Source of the DNA: UBA5499 sp002426275
Lineage (GTDB): Bacteria; Bacillota; DTU084
NCBI GenBank assembly: GCA_937888735.1
Contig: CALASN010000183.1
Span: forward strand, 1 to 51,238
Length of the DNA stretch: 51,238 bases
Reading direction: 5' to 3'
Below the pieces are notes generated by a model. It worked only from the letters and a program-made list of their open reading frames with translations, made no database searches and was not told the origin of the DNA. Below, piece after piece: positions 17,490 to 24,498 of this stretch (position 1 is its first letter; every line of letters begins with the position of its first letter). The position numbers were made by a program, and so were the translations under genes.

Positions 17490-17702
17490 GTTCACTCCAA
17501 TCTTTTTTGCTTTCAAAATAGTCGGCACTTAAAATTTAAAATTCGCCGTAGACGGAAGTATTTCCTGCTGAGGTTGTGAGCGAATACCAAGTCGGTCGCC
17601 ACTAGATCAAGATATTTTCGTTCGGGGTTGCGCGCCGGGAGGAATCTCACTTGAAGATCGCGAATTTGGGGATAATGAGAAAAACGCCGGGAGGAATCGG
17701 AG

Positions 17703-18161
17703 ATGAAACGGATCAGCGAATCGAGATCAGTGCTCTCGGAAATCATGCTTCCTTGCCAGGCCAACCCCAACGGTAAGGTCCATGGTGGCGAAATCGTGAA
17801 GATCATGGATACATGCGCGGGAGTGGCCGCCATGCGGCACGCCAAGAAGAACGCGGTCACCGTGAGAATCGACCAACTGGAATTTTACGATCCAATAATG
17901 GTGGGAGAACTGGTTATTTGCGAAGCGCAGCTTGTTTTTGCGGGAAAAACTTCAATGGAAGTTGAAGTCATAGTCAAGGTGGAGGATTTGATGACGGAAG
18001 CCCCTGCAAGGGTTGCGTTAAAAGCTTTCTTCACTTTTGTAGCGCTGGATGAAGAAGGAAAACCAACTCCCGTGCCCGGACTGCTGCTGAAGAGCGATGA
18101 GGAAAAAGCGGCTTTCGCCGAAGGGGAGAGAAGATATCTGGCACATAAAAAGCGGAAATAA
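17703..18161 (+). CDS. Acyl-CoA thioesterase, hotdog fold (YciA/YkhA-like)
   Basis: A 152-aa hotdog-fold thioesterase that hydrolyses acyl-CoA to free acid and CoA. The family signature is clear: LPCQANPNGKVHGGEIVKIMD near the N-terminus, containing the Asn and the VHGG helix start with the catalytic Asp, then VRIDQLEFYDPIMVGEL and a conserved FTFVALDEEGKP segment. Length fits the YciA/YkhA group, which act as hexamers on a broad range of acyl chains. The start is supported by GGGAGGAATCGGAG before the ATG. It is isolated: a minus-strand gene upstream and a gene-poor stretch downstream, so context gives no substrate. Confidence 0.9.
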   Translation: MKRISESRSVLSEIMLPCQANPNGKVHGGEIVKIMDTCAGVAAMRHAKKNAVTVRIDQLEFYDPIMVGELVICEAQLVFAGKTSMEVEVIVKVEDLMTEAPARVALKAFFTFVALDEEGKPTPVPGLLLKSDEEKAAFAEGERRYLAHKKRK

Positions 18162-18180
18162 GGCAATTTTTACGCCTTAT
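18158..18180 (+). terminator. Weak hairpin after the thioesterase gene
   Basis: ATAAGGC (18158-18164) and GCCTTAT (18174-18180) are complementary around a nine-base AT-rich loop, right at the stop codon. There is no T-run after the stem, so termination here is uncertain. Confidence 0.3.
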
Positions 18181-18820
18181 GAAAAGCCGATGACCTGAAT
18201 TTGGCTATAGATAAACGGAGTATTCTCTTCCGGACAAGGAACTGAGGTTGCTGTGTTCGGCGACAACTTTAATTATTCATTTACAAATTAATTGGTTATC
18301 GCTAACGGTAAAGGGCTATGCGCATCTCATGCTGAGAGCTGCGATCTCATAACGTTTTCTTTCCAGAACGCGGATTGTTAAGGGGCAAAATGATATTTTT
18401 ATCATAAGAGGCCGGATGCGTAGCCCCGGAAAACTTCCGATAACCGCTGCATGGGTGAATAGGAATGGACGAAAAATGCTGATTGTTTGGGAAGGGTGAT
18501 TAGGTACAATTGATATCCTAAGAGGAGAGACAGGCCAAGTTTGTTGAGGAATCCCGCTGTGGACCTCTGTTCTCCTCCGTTTACTGCGGAAGGTGGATGA
18601 GAGCTTACACTGTACCACTGCGGCACAAGCTCGGCGTATTGCTGAGCCAGGTCTTCAGCTCTTCCTCAAGCCGGAGGATTGTCGGCGAGTTCACCGAGTG
18701 TTTCCTTCGTGCGTTTTAACTCCGAATCGCGTTTTGAGCACAGCTTATACGACTTCTAGGTTGATATAGTGGCCAAATTATCTGCTCATAAAAGACAGAT
18801 ATTGCGAAAGAAGGACTTTT
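18181..18820. other. Gene-poor stretch, possible decayed coding sequence on the minus strand
   Basis: About 640 bases with no convincing gene. On the minus strand, reading from about 18740 down to 18402, one frame gives a helical, charged sequence (SKRDSELKRTKETLGELADN) interrupted by a TGA near 18671, and then continues open (AEDLAQQYAELVPQWYS and onward) to a stop near 18402. This looks more like an eroded gene than chance, but I recognise no family and see no ribosome-binding site. The base composition is more AT-rich than the housekeeping genes on either side. No tRNA, insertion-sequence ends or CRISPR repeats are visible. Confidence 0.4.
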
Positions 18821-19459
18821 GTGGACACATCTAAACAAAAAATCAAACCTGTCGTTTTAGTCGCTATACTCGTTATGGCCTTCTTGACATTTACGAGCTT
18901 TTTCGGCTTGTCCATAGCGGGTATTGCTGTTTTAGTCGGCGTTGCCTTTTTCTTTGTAGATAAGGGCAGAAAGTCAAACAGCGGCCTGGAAATAAAAAGC
19001 ATTGGAAAAGACCTTGCCAACCCGCGCATCTGGTTTTGGATAACCATGCCCGCGATAATGAATATTATTTGTACTGGTTTAGCAAAGCTTGTTGTGCCGG
19101 ATTTTATTGATCATGTGCTTGCGCGCACGAGTCAATTTTTATCTTTTAGCCCATTACCCCTGCTGGCCGTTCAATTGGTAGTGGCTGCATTGGGTGAAGA
19201 AATAGCATGGCGGGCTTTTTTCCAAAAACAACTTAATAAAGTCTGCCCTGCCTCAGCTGCACTTTTGATAACCTCAATTTTCTTCTCCTTGGGACATTTG
19301 GCAAATGGCACGACTGCAATTGTAATTTATGACCTTTTATTTATAACGATCAACAGCGTTTTCTATGGTATTGTATTCCTCAAGACAAACAACGCCTGGG
19401 TAAGTACGATATCCCATATTATAGCAAACATAGTTAGCTTGTCGCTTATGTTCCTTTGA
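18821..19459 (+). CDS. CPBP-family intramembrane metalloprotease (CAAX protease/Abi type)
   Basis: A 212-aa membrane protein with about six hydrophobic segments. The C-terminal half has the three CPBP motifs: GEEIAWRAFF (EExxxR), FFSLGHL with the metal-binding His, and ISHIIANI with the second His/Asn. Such proteins cleave within or next to the membrane; bacterial members serve in bacteriocin self-immunity, protein maturation or unknown roles. GTG 18821 has AAGAAGGA five bases upstream. Codon use is distinctly more AT-rich than in the flanking operons, and the gene stands alone between non-coding stretches, which suggests acquisition by transfer. No bacteriocin precursor is seen next to it. 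Confidence 0.88.
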   Translation: MDTSKQKIKPVVLVAILVMAFLTFTSFFGLSIAGIAVLVGVAFFFVDKGRKSNSGLEIKSIGKDLANPRIWFWITMPAIMNIICTGLAKLVVPDFIDHVLARTSQFLSFSPLPLLAVQLVVAALGEEIAWRAFFQKQLNKVCPASAALLITSIFFSLGHLANGTTAIVIYDLLFITINSVFYGIVFLKTNNAWVSTISHIIANIVSLSLMFL

Positions 19460-19559
19460 TGGTTCGTTCTTTCCATAAATTGTGCGGAAGCTGTTCGTAA
19501 GCTTTTGCGACGGCAGACCGAAAGCAAAAACAGGATGGCAATTTAGAAAACCTGTCCCG

Positions 19560-19838
19560 CTGCGCTTTTCGGTTACAATTTCATATCCTGCGCCCTGGGC
19601 GTTGGCTGTTCTCTATTGGCGGAGATGACTTTCTGAAGGAGATAGCACCTGTACTTGGCAAAGCTCTCCGTGGCGAAACGCAACATCCTGCAATGCATAG
19701 GCGGAGCGTTGTCGCATTGAAGTTCAAAATGCAAGCCACCTCTTTCTCCAGGAACCCTTCAATAATTAAATTGGGAATCCGACTTTCAAGAGCTTGAAAG
19801 TCAACGTTCGCGGTTTCGGCCTCAAATAGCTTTTTCAT
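19560..19838 (-). pseudogene. Possible frameshifted gene remnant, family unknown
   Basis: On the minus strand from 19838 a frame begins MKKLFEAETANVDFQALE and continues through LIIEGFLEKEVACILNF with ordinary protein-like composition. After about residue 50 the composition turns Cys, Arg and Pro-rich, while a neighbouring frame reads LRFATESFAKYRCYLL to a TAA near 19575. This is what a frameshift would produce. No Shine-Dalgarno lies before the ATG. I do not recognise the family; it could also be chance. Confidence 0.22.
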
Positions 19839-20067
19839 GGTCACAGCGTGTGCACAGAAGGCCGCTCCTTTTTGACAAAAGTCTCATAACGATTTTCTTT
19901 TTATCGCGAAGGGATCTCTCACTGTTATTTGCAGATCTCAGCTGCAAAAAGACAATGCCGTCCGGCGGCGGTACCGTGCGCTTTTGTCCCTCAGGGGAAA
20001 TACCTGTACAGTCGTAAACTGAATCTTGAGATAAAATAGTCCGAGTTTTTTGAGCGTGCGTTCCCGA

Positions 20068-20093
20068 AGCGGCTTCTTGTCTCAGAAGCCGCT
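20068..20093. other. Perfect 10-bp hairpin in the gene-poor stretch
   Basis: AGCGGCTTCT (20068-20077) and AGAAGCCGCT (20084-20093) are perfect complements around TGTCTC. Neither side is followed by a T-run in its own direction, so it is not a standard intrinsic terminator. It could be a stem in a small RNA or leader, a dispersed hairpin repeat, or an operator. Confidence 0.5.
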
Positions 20094-20379
20094 CTGGATT
20101 GCGCGTTGTCCCCCCCAAGACTTACGCAGGGAAACGCTGCAGTTTGCTGCTGGATCAAATTTTAAGCGCGCTGTGGCGTAGGGCAAGCACCGTGGATTCT
20201 TGGGCTATGAGGCCGAACTCATACTTCTACCCGCCAGACGGTACTGAATTTCATTTTGTCATTTTGGGAAGTGATTATTGCCGGACAAAAGGTGCGAAAA
20301 GAATAATTTTTTTTATCAGAAGGCGAGCTGCAAAGCCGCGTTGCCGCAGAGCGGCCGGTTCCTCTCCGCATGGCAGGCG

Positions 20380-20407
20380 TTGCGTTTGTATTTTTGGGGG
20401 ATAGAAT
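20380..20407 (+). promoter_or_regulatory. Predicted sigma-A-type promoter for the PorV-like gene
   Basis: TTGCGT (-35) and TAGAAT (-10) are separated by 16 bases, about 95 bases before the chosen TTG start of the next gene. The -10 matches five of six consensus positions, the -35 only the TTG. Confidence 0.45.
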
Positions 20408-20499
20408 CTTTTGGCAAATGAGTAAGCATGCCGGTGACAATTATTTCCCAAAGGAAAAGCCTTTGCGAGGACGAATTATTTGCTCAGGAGGCTGTTTCT

Positions 20500-21267
20500 T
20501 TGCGTAAATTACTTTTCTGCCTAATAGGTATCGTCAGTTTTATTTGCCAGGCAGCGCCAGGTGAGCCCATGCCAAAGAGTTTAGGTTTGGGCGGAGCCTC
20601 TGTGTCCAGTGCCGGAGTTGACGCCGTCTTCAGCAATCCGGCAGGGCTGGATGGGAGGACGCTGTTTTTGGGCAGCCAAAATTACAGCTGGAACTTAGTC
20701 GGCAGCTCTTTTGCTTTTGTGGAGAAAGGCTGGGGTCTGGGCAGCAGGGTTTTGGCCGCTGCCGATGCAATGTCGGGCGGCATGGACTTCATATTTTGGG
20801 CAGGTAAAGAAGTCACGGTTGGGGAAAATATCAGCGCCGGATTGGCTTTTTCCGGCTTTTCCAGCGCCGGACCAAGCATTTCGGGCCGGGGAGCCTCGCT
20901 TGACGGGGGGGCTATCTGGCGAAAAGGTCAGGGGAAAGTAGGCTTGCTTTGGCGCAATCTGGCCGCCATCGAAAGCTGGGAAAGCTATCAGGGGAAAAGC
21001 AGCCATCAACCTCAGTGCCAGGTTGCTTTAGGGCTAGCCTGGGAAGGAGAAAAATTCGGCGCGGCTGCGGATCTGTGGCCGGAAGGTGAGAACCTGAAGT
21101 GGCAGGCGGGAGTGTGTTTTTCCGTCTCTGCTTTTCAGCTACGGTTAGGCTATGATGATTTGGTGCCTTCGGTGGGCATTGCGTTTGATGTCGGCCAGAG
21201 AAGCATAGAATATTCTTGGCGCGGCGGGCAGTATCCTATGAGCTATCTGGGTTTAAAATTCGACTAA
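20500..21267 (+). CDS. Putative outer-membrane protein of the PorV/FadL-like type
   Basis: A 255-aa protein with a signal peptide (MRKLLFCLIGIVSF, cut near CQAAPG). Just after it comes LGLGGASVSSAGVDAVFSNPAGL, the signature seen at the mature N-terminus of PorV/PorQ and FadL-type outer-membrane proteins (gly-rich, then NPAGL). Repeated amphipathic strands follow, and it ends with a strand-like SYLGLKF. Its role cannot be read from sequence: PorV-type proteins work as secretion-linked shuttles, FadL-type as transporters. TTG 20500 is chosen because AGGAGG lies eight bases upstream and the signal peptide starts there; an upstream in-frame ATG (20428) would add a hydrophilic leader. It is a single gene with its own putative promoter, followed by truB. 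Confidence 0.72.
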   Translation: MRKLLFCLIGIVSFICQAAPGEPMPKSLGLGGASVSSAGVDAVFSNPAGLDGRTLFLGSQNYSWNLVGSSFAFVEKGWGLGSRVLAAADAMSGGMDFIFWAGKEVTVGENISAGLAFSGFSSAGPSISGRGASLDGGAIWRKGQGKVGLLWRNLAAIESWESYQGKSSHQPQCQVALGLAWEGEKFGAAADLWPEGENLKWQAGVCFSVSAFQLRLGYDDLVPSVGIAFDVGQRSIEYSWRGGQYPMSYLGLKFD

Positions 21268-21274
21268 TCTGCCC

Positions 21275-21303
21275 TTGCGGGACAGCCTCATTTCTGCTAA
21301 AGT
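21275..21303 (+). promoter_or_regulatory. Predicted promoter for truB
   Basis: TTGCGG and TAAAGT are separated by exactly 17 bases and lie 22 bases before the truB ATG. The match is moderate (three of six and four of six), but the position and spacing fit. Confidence 0.45.
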
Positions 21304-21324
21304 TATCGTAAGCGGAGGCGGAGA

Positions 21325-22197
21325 ATGGAACAATTATGCGGGATTTTGAATATCAAGAAGGAAGCGGGATTCACTTCCCACGATGTGGTGGCAAAGCTGC
21401 GCAAGCTCCTTAATCTAAAACGTATCGGCCACACAGGAACTTTGGATCCGGAGGCCACTGGAGTCTTGGTGATCTGTCTTGGCCAGGCCACAAGGGCCGC
21501 CCAATACCTGGAGGCTGTGAGCAAAACTTACGAAGCGGAGTTGGTGCTGGGAATTACCACCGCAACGGAAGATTGGACCGGAGAGGTCATTTCCAGTAGC
21601 CATGTGGAGATAGAAGCAGGGGAATTGGAAGAGGCTTTGGCAAAATTCAGAGGAAACATTTGGCAGGTTCCTCCCATGTATTCGGCGGTTCACTATCAGG
21701 GGCAACGGCTGCATCAATTAGCCCGGCAGGGGAAGGTGGTGGCGCGAGAGCCCCGGGAAGTGACTATTCATAAGTTGGAACTAGTGAGCTTTCAAAAGCC
21801 AAACTTGGCTAAACTGTATGTGGAATGCTCCAAGGGTACATATATCAGAACCTTGTGTAAAGATGTGGGCGCTGAATTGGGCACAGGCGGGCACATGGGA
21901 AAGCTGGTGCGCTTGAGCGCGGGCGGCTTCACGCTGCAGGACGCATTTACTTTGGAGGAAGTTGAAGCCGCGGCAGAGGCCGGAGGAATCCAACAGCTGA
22001 TCGTACCGCTGGGGAAGGCCCTTTCTCATTGGCCAAAGCTTTTGGTCTCCTCTGCTCAGGAAAAACTTATTTCCCATGGCTGCGGGCTGCAGACAGACCT
22101 GACTGGCATGGTGCGGATCGAAGCCGCGGACGGACGGCTACTTGCGCTGGGCAGTTGCGAAGCCGGAGTTTGTAGGCCGGTCAGAGTTTTTTGCTAG
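21325..22197 (+). CDS. truB: tRNA pseudouridine(55) synthase
   Basis: Makes pseudouridine 55 in the T-loop of tRNAs. The 290-aa protein shows the GILNIKKEAGFTSHDVV opening, the catalytic block GHTGTLDPEATGVL with the nucleophilic Asp, the KTYEAELVLG strand, and the conserved CSKGTYIRTL and PMYSAVHYQG motifs, plus a C-terminal PUA-like region. The ATG follows GGAGGCGGAGA. In many Firmicutes truB sits after rbfA, just before ribF. Here it has moved ahead of the rimP operon and has its own promoter, with another strong promoter between it and rimP. Confidence 0.96.
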   Translation: MEQLCGILNIKKEAGFTSHDVVAKLRKLLNLKRIGHTGTLDPEATGVLVICLGQATRAAQYLEAVSKTYEAELVLGITTATEDWTGEVISSSHVEIEAGELEEALAKFRGNIWQVPPMYSAVHYQGQRLHQLARQGKVVAREPREVTIHKLELVSFQKPNLAKLYVECSKGTYIRTLCKDVGAELGTGGHMGKLVRLSAGGFTLQDAFTLEEVEAAAEAGGIQQLIVPLGKALSHWPKLLVSSAQEKLISHGCGLQTDLTGMVRIEAADGRLLALGSCEAGVCRPVRVFC

Positions 22198-22200
22198 CTC

Positions 22201-22229
22201 TTGTCAAGCGGCGCGGTGAGTGCTATAAT
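22201..22229 (+). promoter_or_regulatory. Strong predicted promoter of the rimP-nusA-infB operon
   Basis: TTGTCA at 22201-22206 and a perfect TATAAT at 22224-22229 with a 17-base spacer. This is the best sigma-A promoter in the window. It lies just past the truB stop and about 100 bases before rimP. Confidence 0.88.
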
Positions 22230-22271
22230 AGGTACGGAAATGGATAAGCTAAGGTTGATGTTGCGTTGTTG

Positions 22272-22292
22272 AGAGTGGGTCTGTCCCACTCT
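22272..22292 (+). promoter_or_regulatory. Leader hairpin upstream of rimP (possible attenuator)
   Basis: AGAGTGGG (22272-22279) and CCCACTCT (22285-22292) pair perfectly around TCTGT, followed by the pyrimidine-rich TTCGTCTTG. It lies in the untranslated leader between the TATAAT promoter and the rimP start. A leader hairpin ahead of nusA could allow NusA-dependent autoregulation, but the tail is not a clean T-run, so the function is inferred. Confidence 0.55.
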
Positions 22293-22326
22293 TTCGTCTT
22301 GTTATGGCAAGAAAGGAAGTGAGGCT

Positions 22327-22791
22327 TTGGCCAAGTCAAAGCTTGCGGAGCTAGTACGAACGCTTGCTGAGCCTATTGTCAGCGAGCTTGGCCTCGAATT
22401 ATTCGATTCGGAGTACGTCAAGGAGGGGGCGGACTGGTATCTGAGGGTCTATATTGATAAACCGGATGCCGGCGTTACCATCGAAGACTGTGAGGCTGTC
22501 AGCCAAAGGCTGAGTCAGGAGTTGGACAGGGTTGATCCTATTTCAGACCAATATCTGCTTGAAGTCTCCTCGCCGGGGTTGGAAAGACCGCTGCGCAGCG
22601 AACAGGACATAGCCGATAACATAGGGAAGCTGGTTCAGGTCGCAACTTTTGCGCCTGTTGCGGGACAGAAGAATTTCGAAGGCAGGTTGCTGGCTTTTGA
22701 AAATGGAGAGCTGGTGCTGCAAATAGGGAAAAAGCAGCAGAAAATAGCCTACGCGCAGGTTGCAAAGGCGCGATTAACAGCAGAGATTTGA
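22327..22791 (+). CDS. rimP: Ribosome maturation factor RimP
   Basis: Needed for maturation of the 30S subunit. The 154-aa protein has the RimP N-domain (LAEPIVSELGLELFDSEYVKE, then LRVYIDKP and TIEDCEAVSQRL) and the conserved YLLEVSSPGLERPL, followed by an SH3-like C-terminal domain. The start is TTG 22327, preceded by GGAAGTGAGG. It opens the nusA operon, which is its usual place, and precedes nusA by 17 bases. Confidence 0.96.
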   Translation: MAKSKLAELVRTLAEPIVSELGLELFDSEYVKEGADWYLRVYIDKPDAGVTIEDCEAVSQRLSQELDRVDPISDQYLLEVSSPGLERPLRSEQDIADNIGKLVQVATFAPVAGQKNFEGRLLAFENGELVLQIGKKQQKIAYAQVAKARLTAEI

Positions 22792-22808
22792 AGCAGGAGG
22801 GTTTGAAA

Positions 22809-23906
22809 ATGAGCCTTGAATTGCTAGAGGCTTTGGAGGAACTGGAAAAAGAGCGAGGGCTCTCTAAAGAGATTTTGCTTGAGGCTATCGAAGCGGCCAT
22901 AGTCTCGGCATACAAGCGGAATTATAATTCGGCTCAGAACGTGCGGGTGGAGATCAATGAAAACACAGGGAACGTACATGTTTATTCCCGTAAGCTGGTG
23001 GTGGAAGAGATCGAAGATCCGCGCTTGGAAATTTCTTTGGAAGAAGCGAAGAATTTGGATCCTCGTTATGATGAGGATGACATCGTGGAACAGGAGATCA
23101 CGCCGCGGGATTTCGGCCGCATTGCCGCCCAAACTGCGAAGCAGGTTGTGGTGCAAAGAATCCGTGAGGCTGAACGCGGCATCGTCTACGATGAATACAG
23201 CAAGCGGGTGGACGAAGTCATCACAGGCATCGTGCAGCGCAAGGAAGGCCGTAGCATAATCGTTGATATCGGCAAGGTGGAAGCGCTGTTGCCGCCCAGC
23301 GAGCAGATGATGGGCGAACATTATCAATTCGGCATGCGCCTGAAATTTTACGTTGTGGAAGTGAAAAAGGCGCCCAAAGGCCCGCAAATCGTAGTTTCCC
23401 GAACGCACCCCGCTTTGGTGAAGCGCCTGTTTGAACTGGAAGCGCCTGAAATTCAAGAGGGAATCGTGCAAATCAGGGGCCTGGCCCGAGAGGCGGGTAA
23501 ACGCACTAAGATCGCGGTTGCTTCCACCAAGGAAAACGTGGATCCGGTGGGCGCCTGCGTTGGCGCCAGGGGAGTGAGAGTTCAGGCTGTGGTAAGCGAG
23601 CTGAGAGGCGAAAAAATAGATATTATTCCTTTTGACGAGGATCCGGCGACGCTCATCGCCAATGCCTTGAGTCCCGCGAAAGTGAATAAGGTAATTCCCC
23701 ATCCTCTGGATCGGGGAGGAGATGAGCAGGATATGCTGGTGATTGTGCCTGACGATCAACTTTCTCTTGCCATCGGCAAAGAAGGGCAGAACGCTCGTTT
23801 AGCATCCAAACTCAGCGGGTGCAAGATTGATATCAAAAGCGAGAGCCAATCTGACGAGTTCTTTCGTAAGCTCCTGGTAGAGCCTGCCGACCAAGGGGAG
23901 GAGTAA
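22809..23906 (+). CDS. nusA: Transcription termination/antitermination protein NusA
   Basis: Binds RNA polymerase and nascent RNA and modulates pausing and termination. The 365-aa protein has the N-terminal polymerase-binding domain (LLEALEELEKERGLSKE), an S1 domain (about residues 135-200, with VITGIVQRKEGRSIIVDIG) and two KH domains (VGACVGARGVRVQAV and LAIGKEGQNARLASKL). It lacks the C-terminal acidic repeats of proteobacterial NusA, normal for Firmicutes. ATG 22809 follows AGGAGGGTTTGAAA; a start 21 bases earlier overlapping rimP is less likely. Confidence 0.96.
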   Translation: MSLELLEALEELEKERGLSKEILLEAIEAAIVSAYKRNYNSAQNVRVEINENTGNVHVYSRKLVVEEIEDPRLEISLEEAKNLDPRYDEDDIVEQEITPRDFGRIAAQTAKQVVVQRIREAERGIVYDEYSKRVDEVITGIVQRKEGRSIIVDIGKVEALLPPSEQMMGEHYQFGMRLKFYVVEVKKAPKGPQIVVSRTHPALVKRLFELEAPEIQEGIVQIRGLAREAGKRTKIAVASTKENVDPVGACVGARGVRVQAVVSELRGEKIDIIPFDEDPATLIANALSPAKVNKVIPHPLDRGGDEQDMLVIVPDDQLSLAIGKEGQNARLASKLSGCKIDIKSESQSDEFFRKLLVEPADQGEE

Positions 23907-23908
23907 CC

Positions 23909-24181
23909 ATGACGCCAGAGCGCAATGTCCCGGAAAGAATGTGTTTAGGCTGCCGTGCCAAGCGGCCAAAAAGGGAGCTTGTGCGGCTGGTGCGCTCACC
24001 AGAAGGAAAGATTTTTCTCGACGCAACTGGCAAGGCCAAGGGAAGAGGCGCATATCTGTGTCCCCATCCTGAGTGCTTGAGAGCGGCGGTCAAAGGCAAA
24101 CGTCTGGAACGGGCTTTGCGTTCTGCCATCGCCGGAGAGTTCCTGGCGGAACTGGAGGAGACTCTTAGCAGAGGAGAATGA
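23909..24181 (+). CDS. rnpM: YlxR-family protein (RNase P modulator RnpM)
   Basis: A 90-aa basic protein with the YlxR signature: RMCLGCRAKRPKRELVRLVR near the N-terminus, then DATGKAKGRGAYLCPHPECL. The Cys-rich start and the GRGAY motif are diagnostic. The Bacillus relative is reported to bind the RNase P RNA and modulate its activity. It sits in its standard position between nusA and ylxQ, starting two bases after the nusA stop. Confidence 0.93.
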   Translation: MTPERNVPERMCLGCRAKRPKRELVRLVRSPEGKIFLDATGKAKGRGAYLCPHPECLRAAVKGKRLERALRSAIAGEFLAELEETLSRGE

Positions 24182-24184
24182 TAG

Positions 24185-24496
24185 TTGCGAGTAGAGACTT
24201 TATTGGGTTTTGCGCGTCGCGCCGGATTATTGGCCATAGGCAGCCAAGCCGCAAAAACAGCCTTGGAGAAGGGAAAAGTTCATCTGCTGATGGTGAGCAG
24301 CGATGCCAGCTCGCGCACATGGAGAAACGCCGCAATGCTGGCGGAGAAGAAGAACATTCCCATAGTTCACTATGGAGAAAAAGAACAACTAGCCGAGAGG
24401 TTGGGCTGGAGCGGTGAAGTTGCGGTGCTTGCGGTGACCCAGGAGCAATTTGCACGGGACATCCTCCGGTTGACAGGAAAAGATGGGGAGGAATGA
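24185..24496 (+). CDS. ylxQ: YlxQ-type L7Ae-family ribosomal protein
   Basis: A 103-aa member of the L7Ae/L30e/YbxF family of kink-turn RNA-binding proteins, present in the nusA-infB operon of many Firmicutes. Visible motifs are LLGFARRAGLLAIGSQAAKTALEKGK, typical of the first helix-strand region, then VSSDAS and IPIVHYGEKEQLAERLG. Its exact RNA target is not settled. The start is TTG 24185 with GAGGAG upstream, and the 3' end touches the infB Shine-Dalgarno. Confidence 0.9.
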   Translation: MRVETLLGFARRAGLLAIGSQAAKTALEKGKVHLLMVSSDASSRTWRNAAMLAEKKNIPIVHYGEKEQLAERLGWSGEVAVLAVTQEQFARDILRLTGKDGEE

Positions 24497-24498
24497 AG

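Larger units (their letters stand above)
19460..20379. other. Gene-poor stretch of about 0.9 kb with remnants and one strong hairpin
   Basis: No open frame here has both a ribosome-binding site and a recognisable protein. It contains a possible minus-strand gene remnant (19560-19838) and a perfect hairpin (20068-20093), listed separately. Near 19518-19574, a longer imperfect inverted structure (CCGAAAGC with GCTTTTCGG, and inner ACAGG with CCTGT) may mark the end of the CPBP transcript, but has no clean T-run. The rest, up to the promoter of the next gene, shows nothing I can support. Confidence 0.4.

Noticed and set aside
17513..17860. 115-codon minus-strand open frame opposite the start of the thioesterase gene
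   Set aside because: It overlaps the conserved thioesterase motifs and has no protein-like features of its own.
20320..20390. GCAAAGCC followed by a GC-rich stem and GGCAGGCGTTGCG, reminiscent of a c-di-GMP (GEMM) riboswitch upstream of the PorV-like gene
   Set aside because: The GAAA-capped first hairpin and the preceding conserved bases of the motif are missing, and the predicted promoter lies downstream of most of it. Only a short word matches.
20219..20440. 73-codon minus-strand open frame upstream of the PorV-like gene
   Set aside because: Ser/Thr/Arg/Cys-rich, no ribosome-binding site and no known family; it covers the likely promoter of the plus-strand gene.
18162..20499. Search for CRISPR repeats, tRNA genes, attachment sites or insertion-sequence ends in the gene-poor stretch
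   Set aside because: No regularly spaced repeats, no tRNA-like cloverleaf and no paired terminal inverted repeats with target duplications could be seen by reading.
22824..23759. 311-codon minus-strand open frame opposite nusA
   Set aside because: It lies entirely opposite conserved NusA domains and its product is His/Arg/Phe-rich with no recognisable motif.
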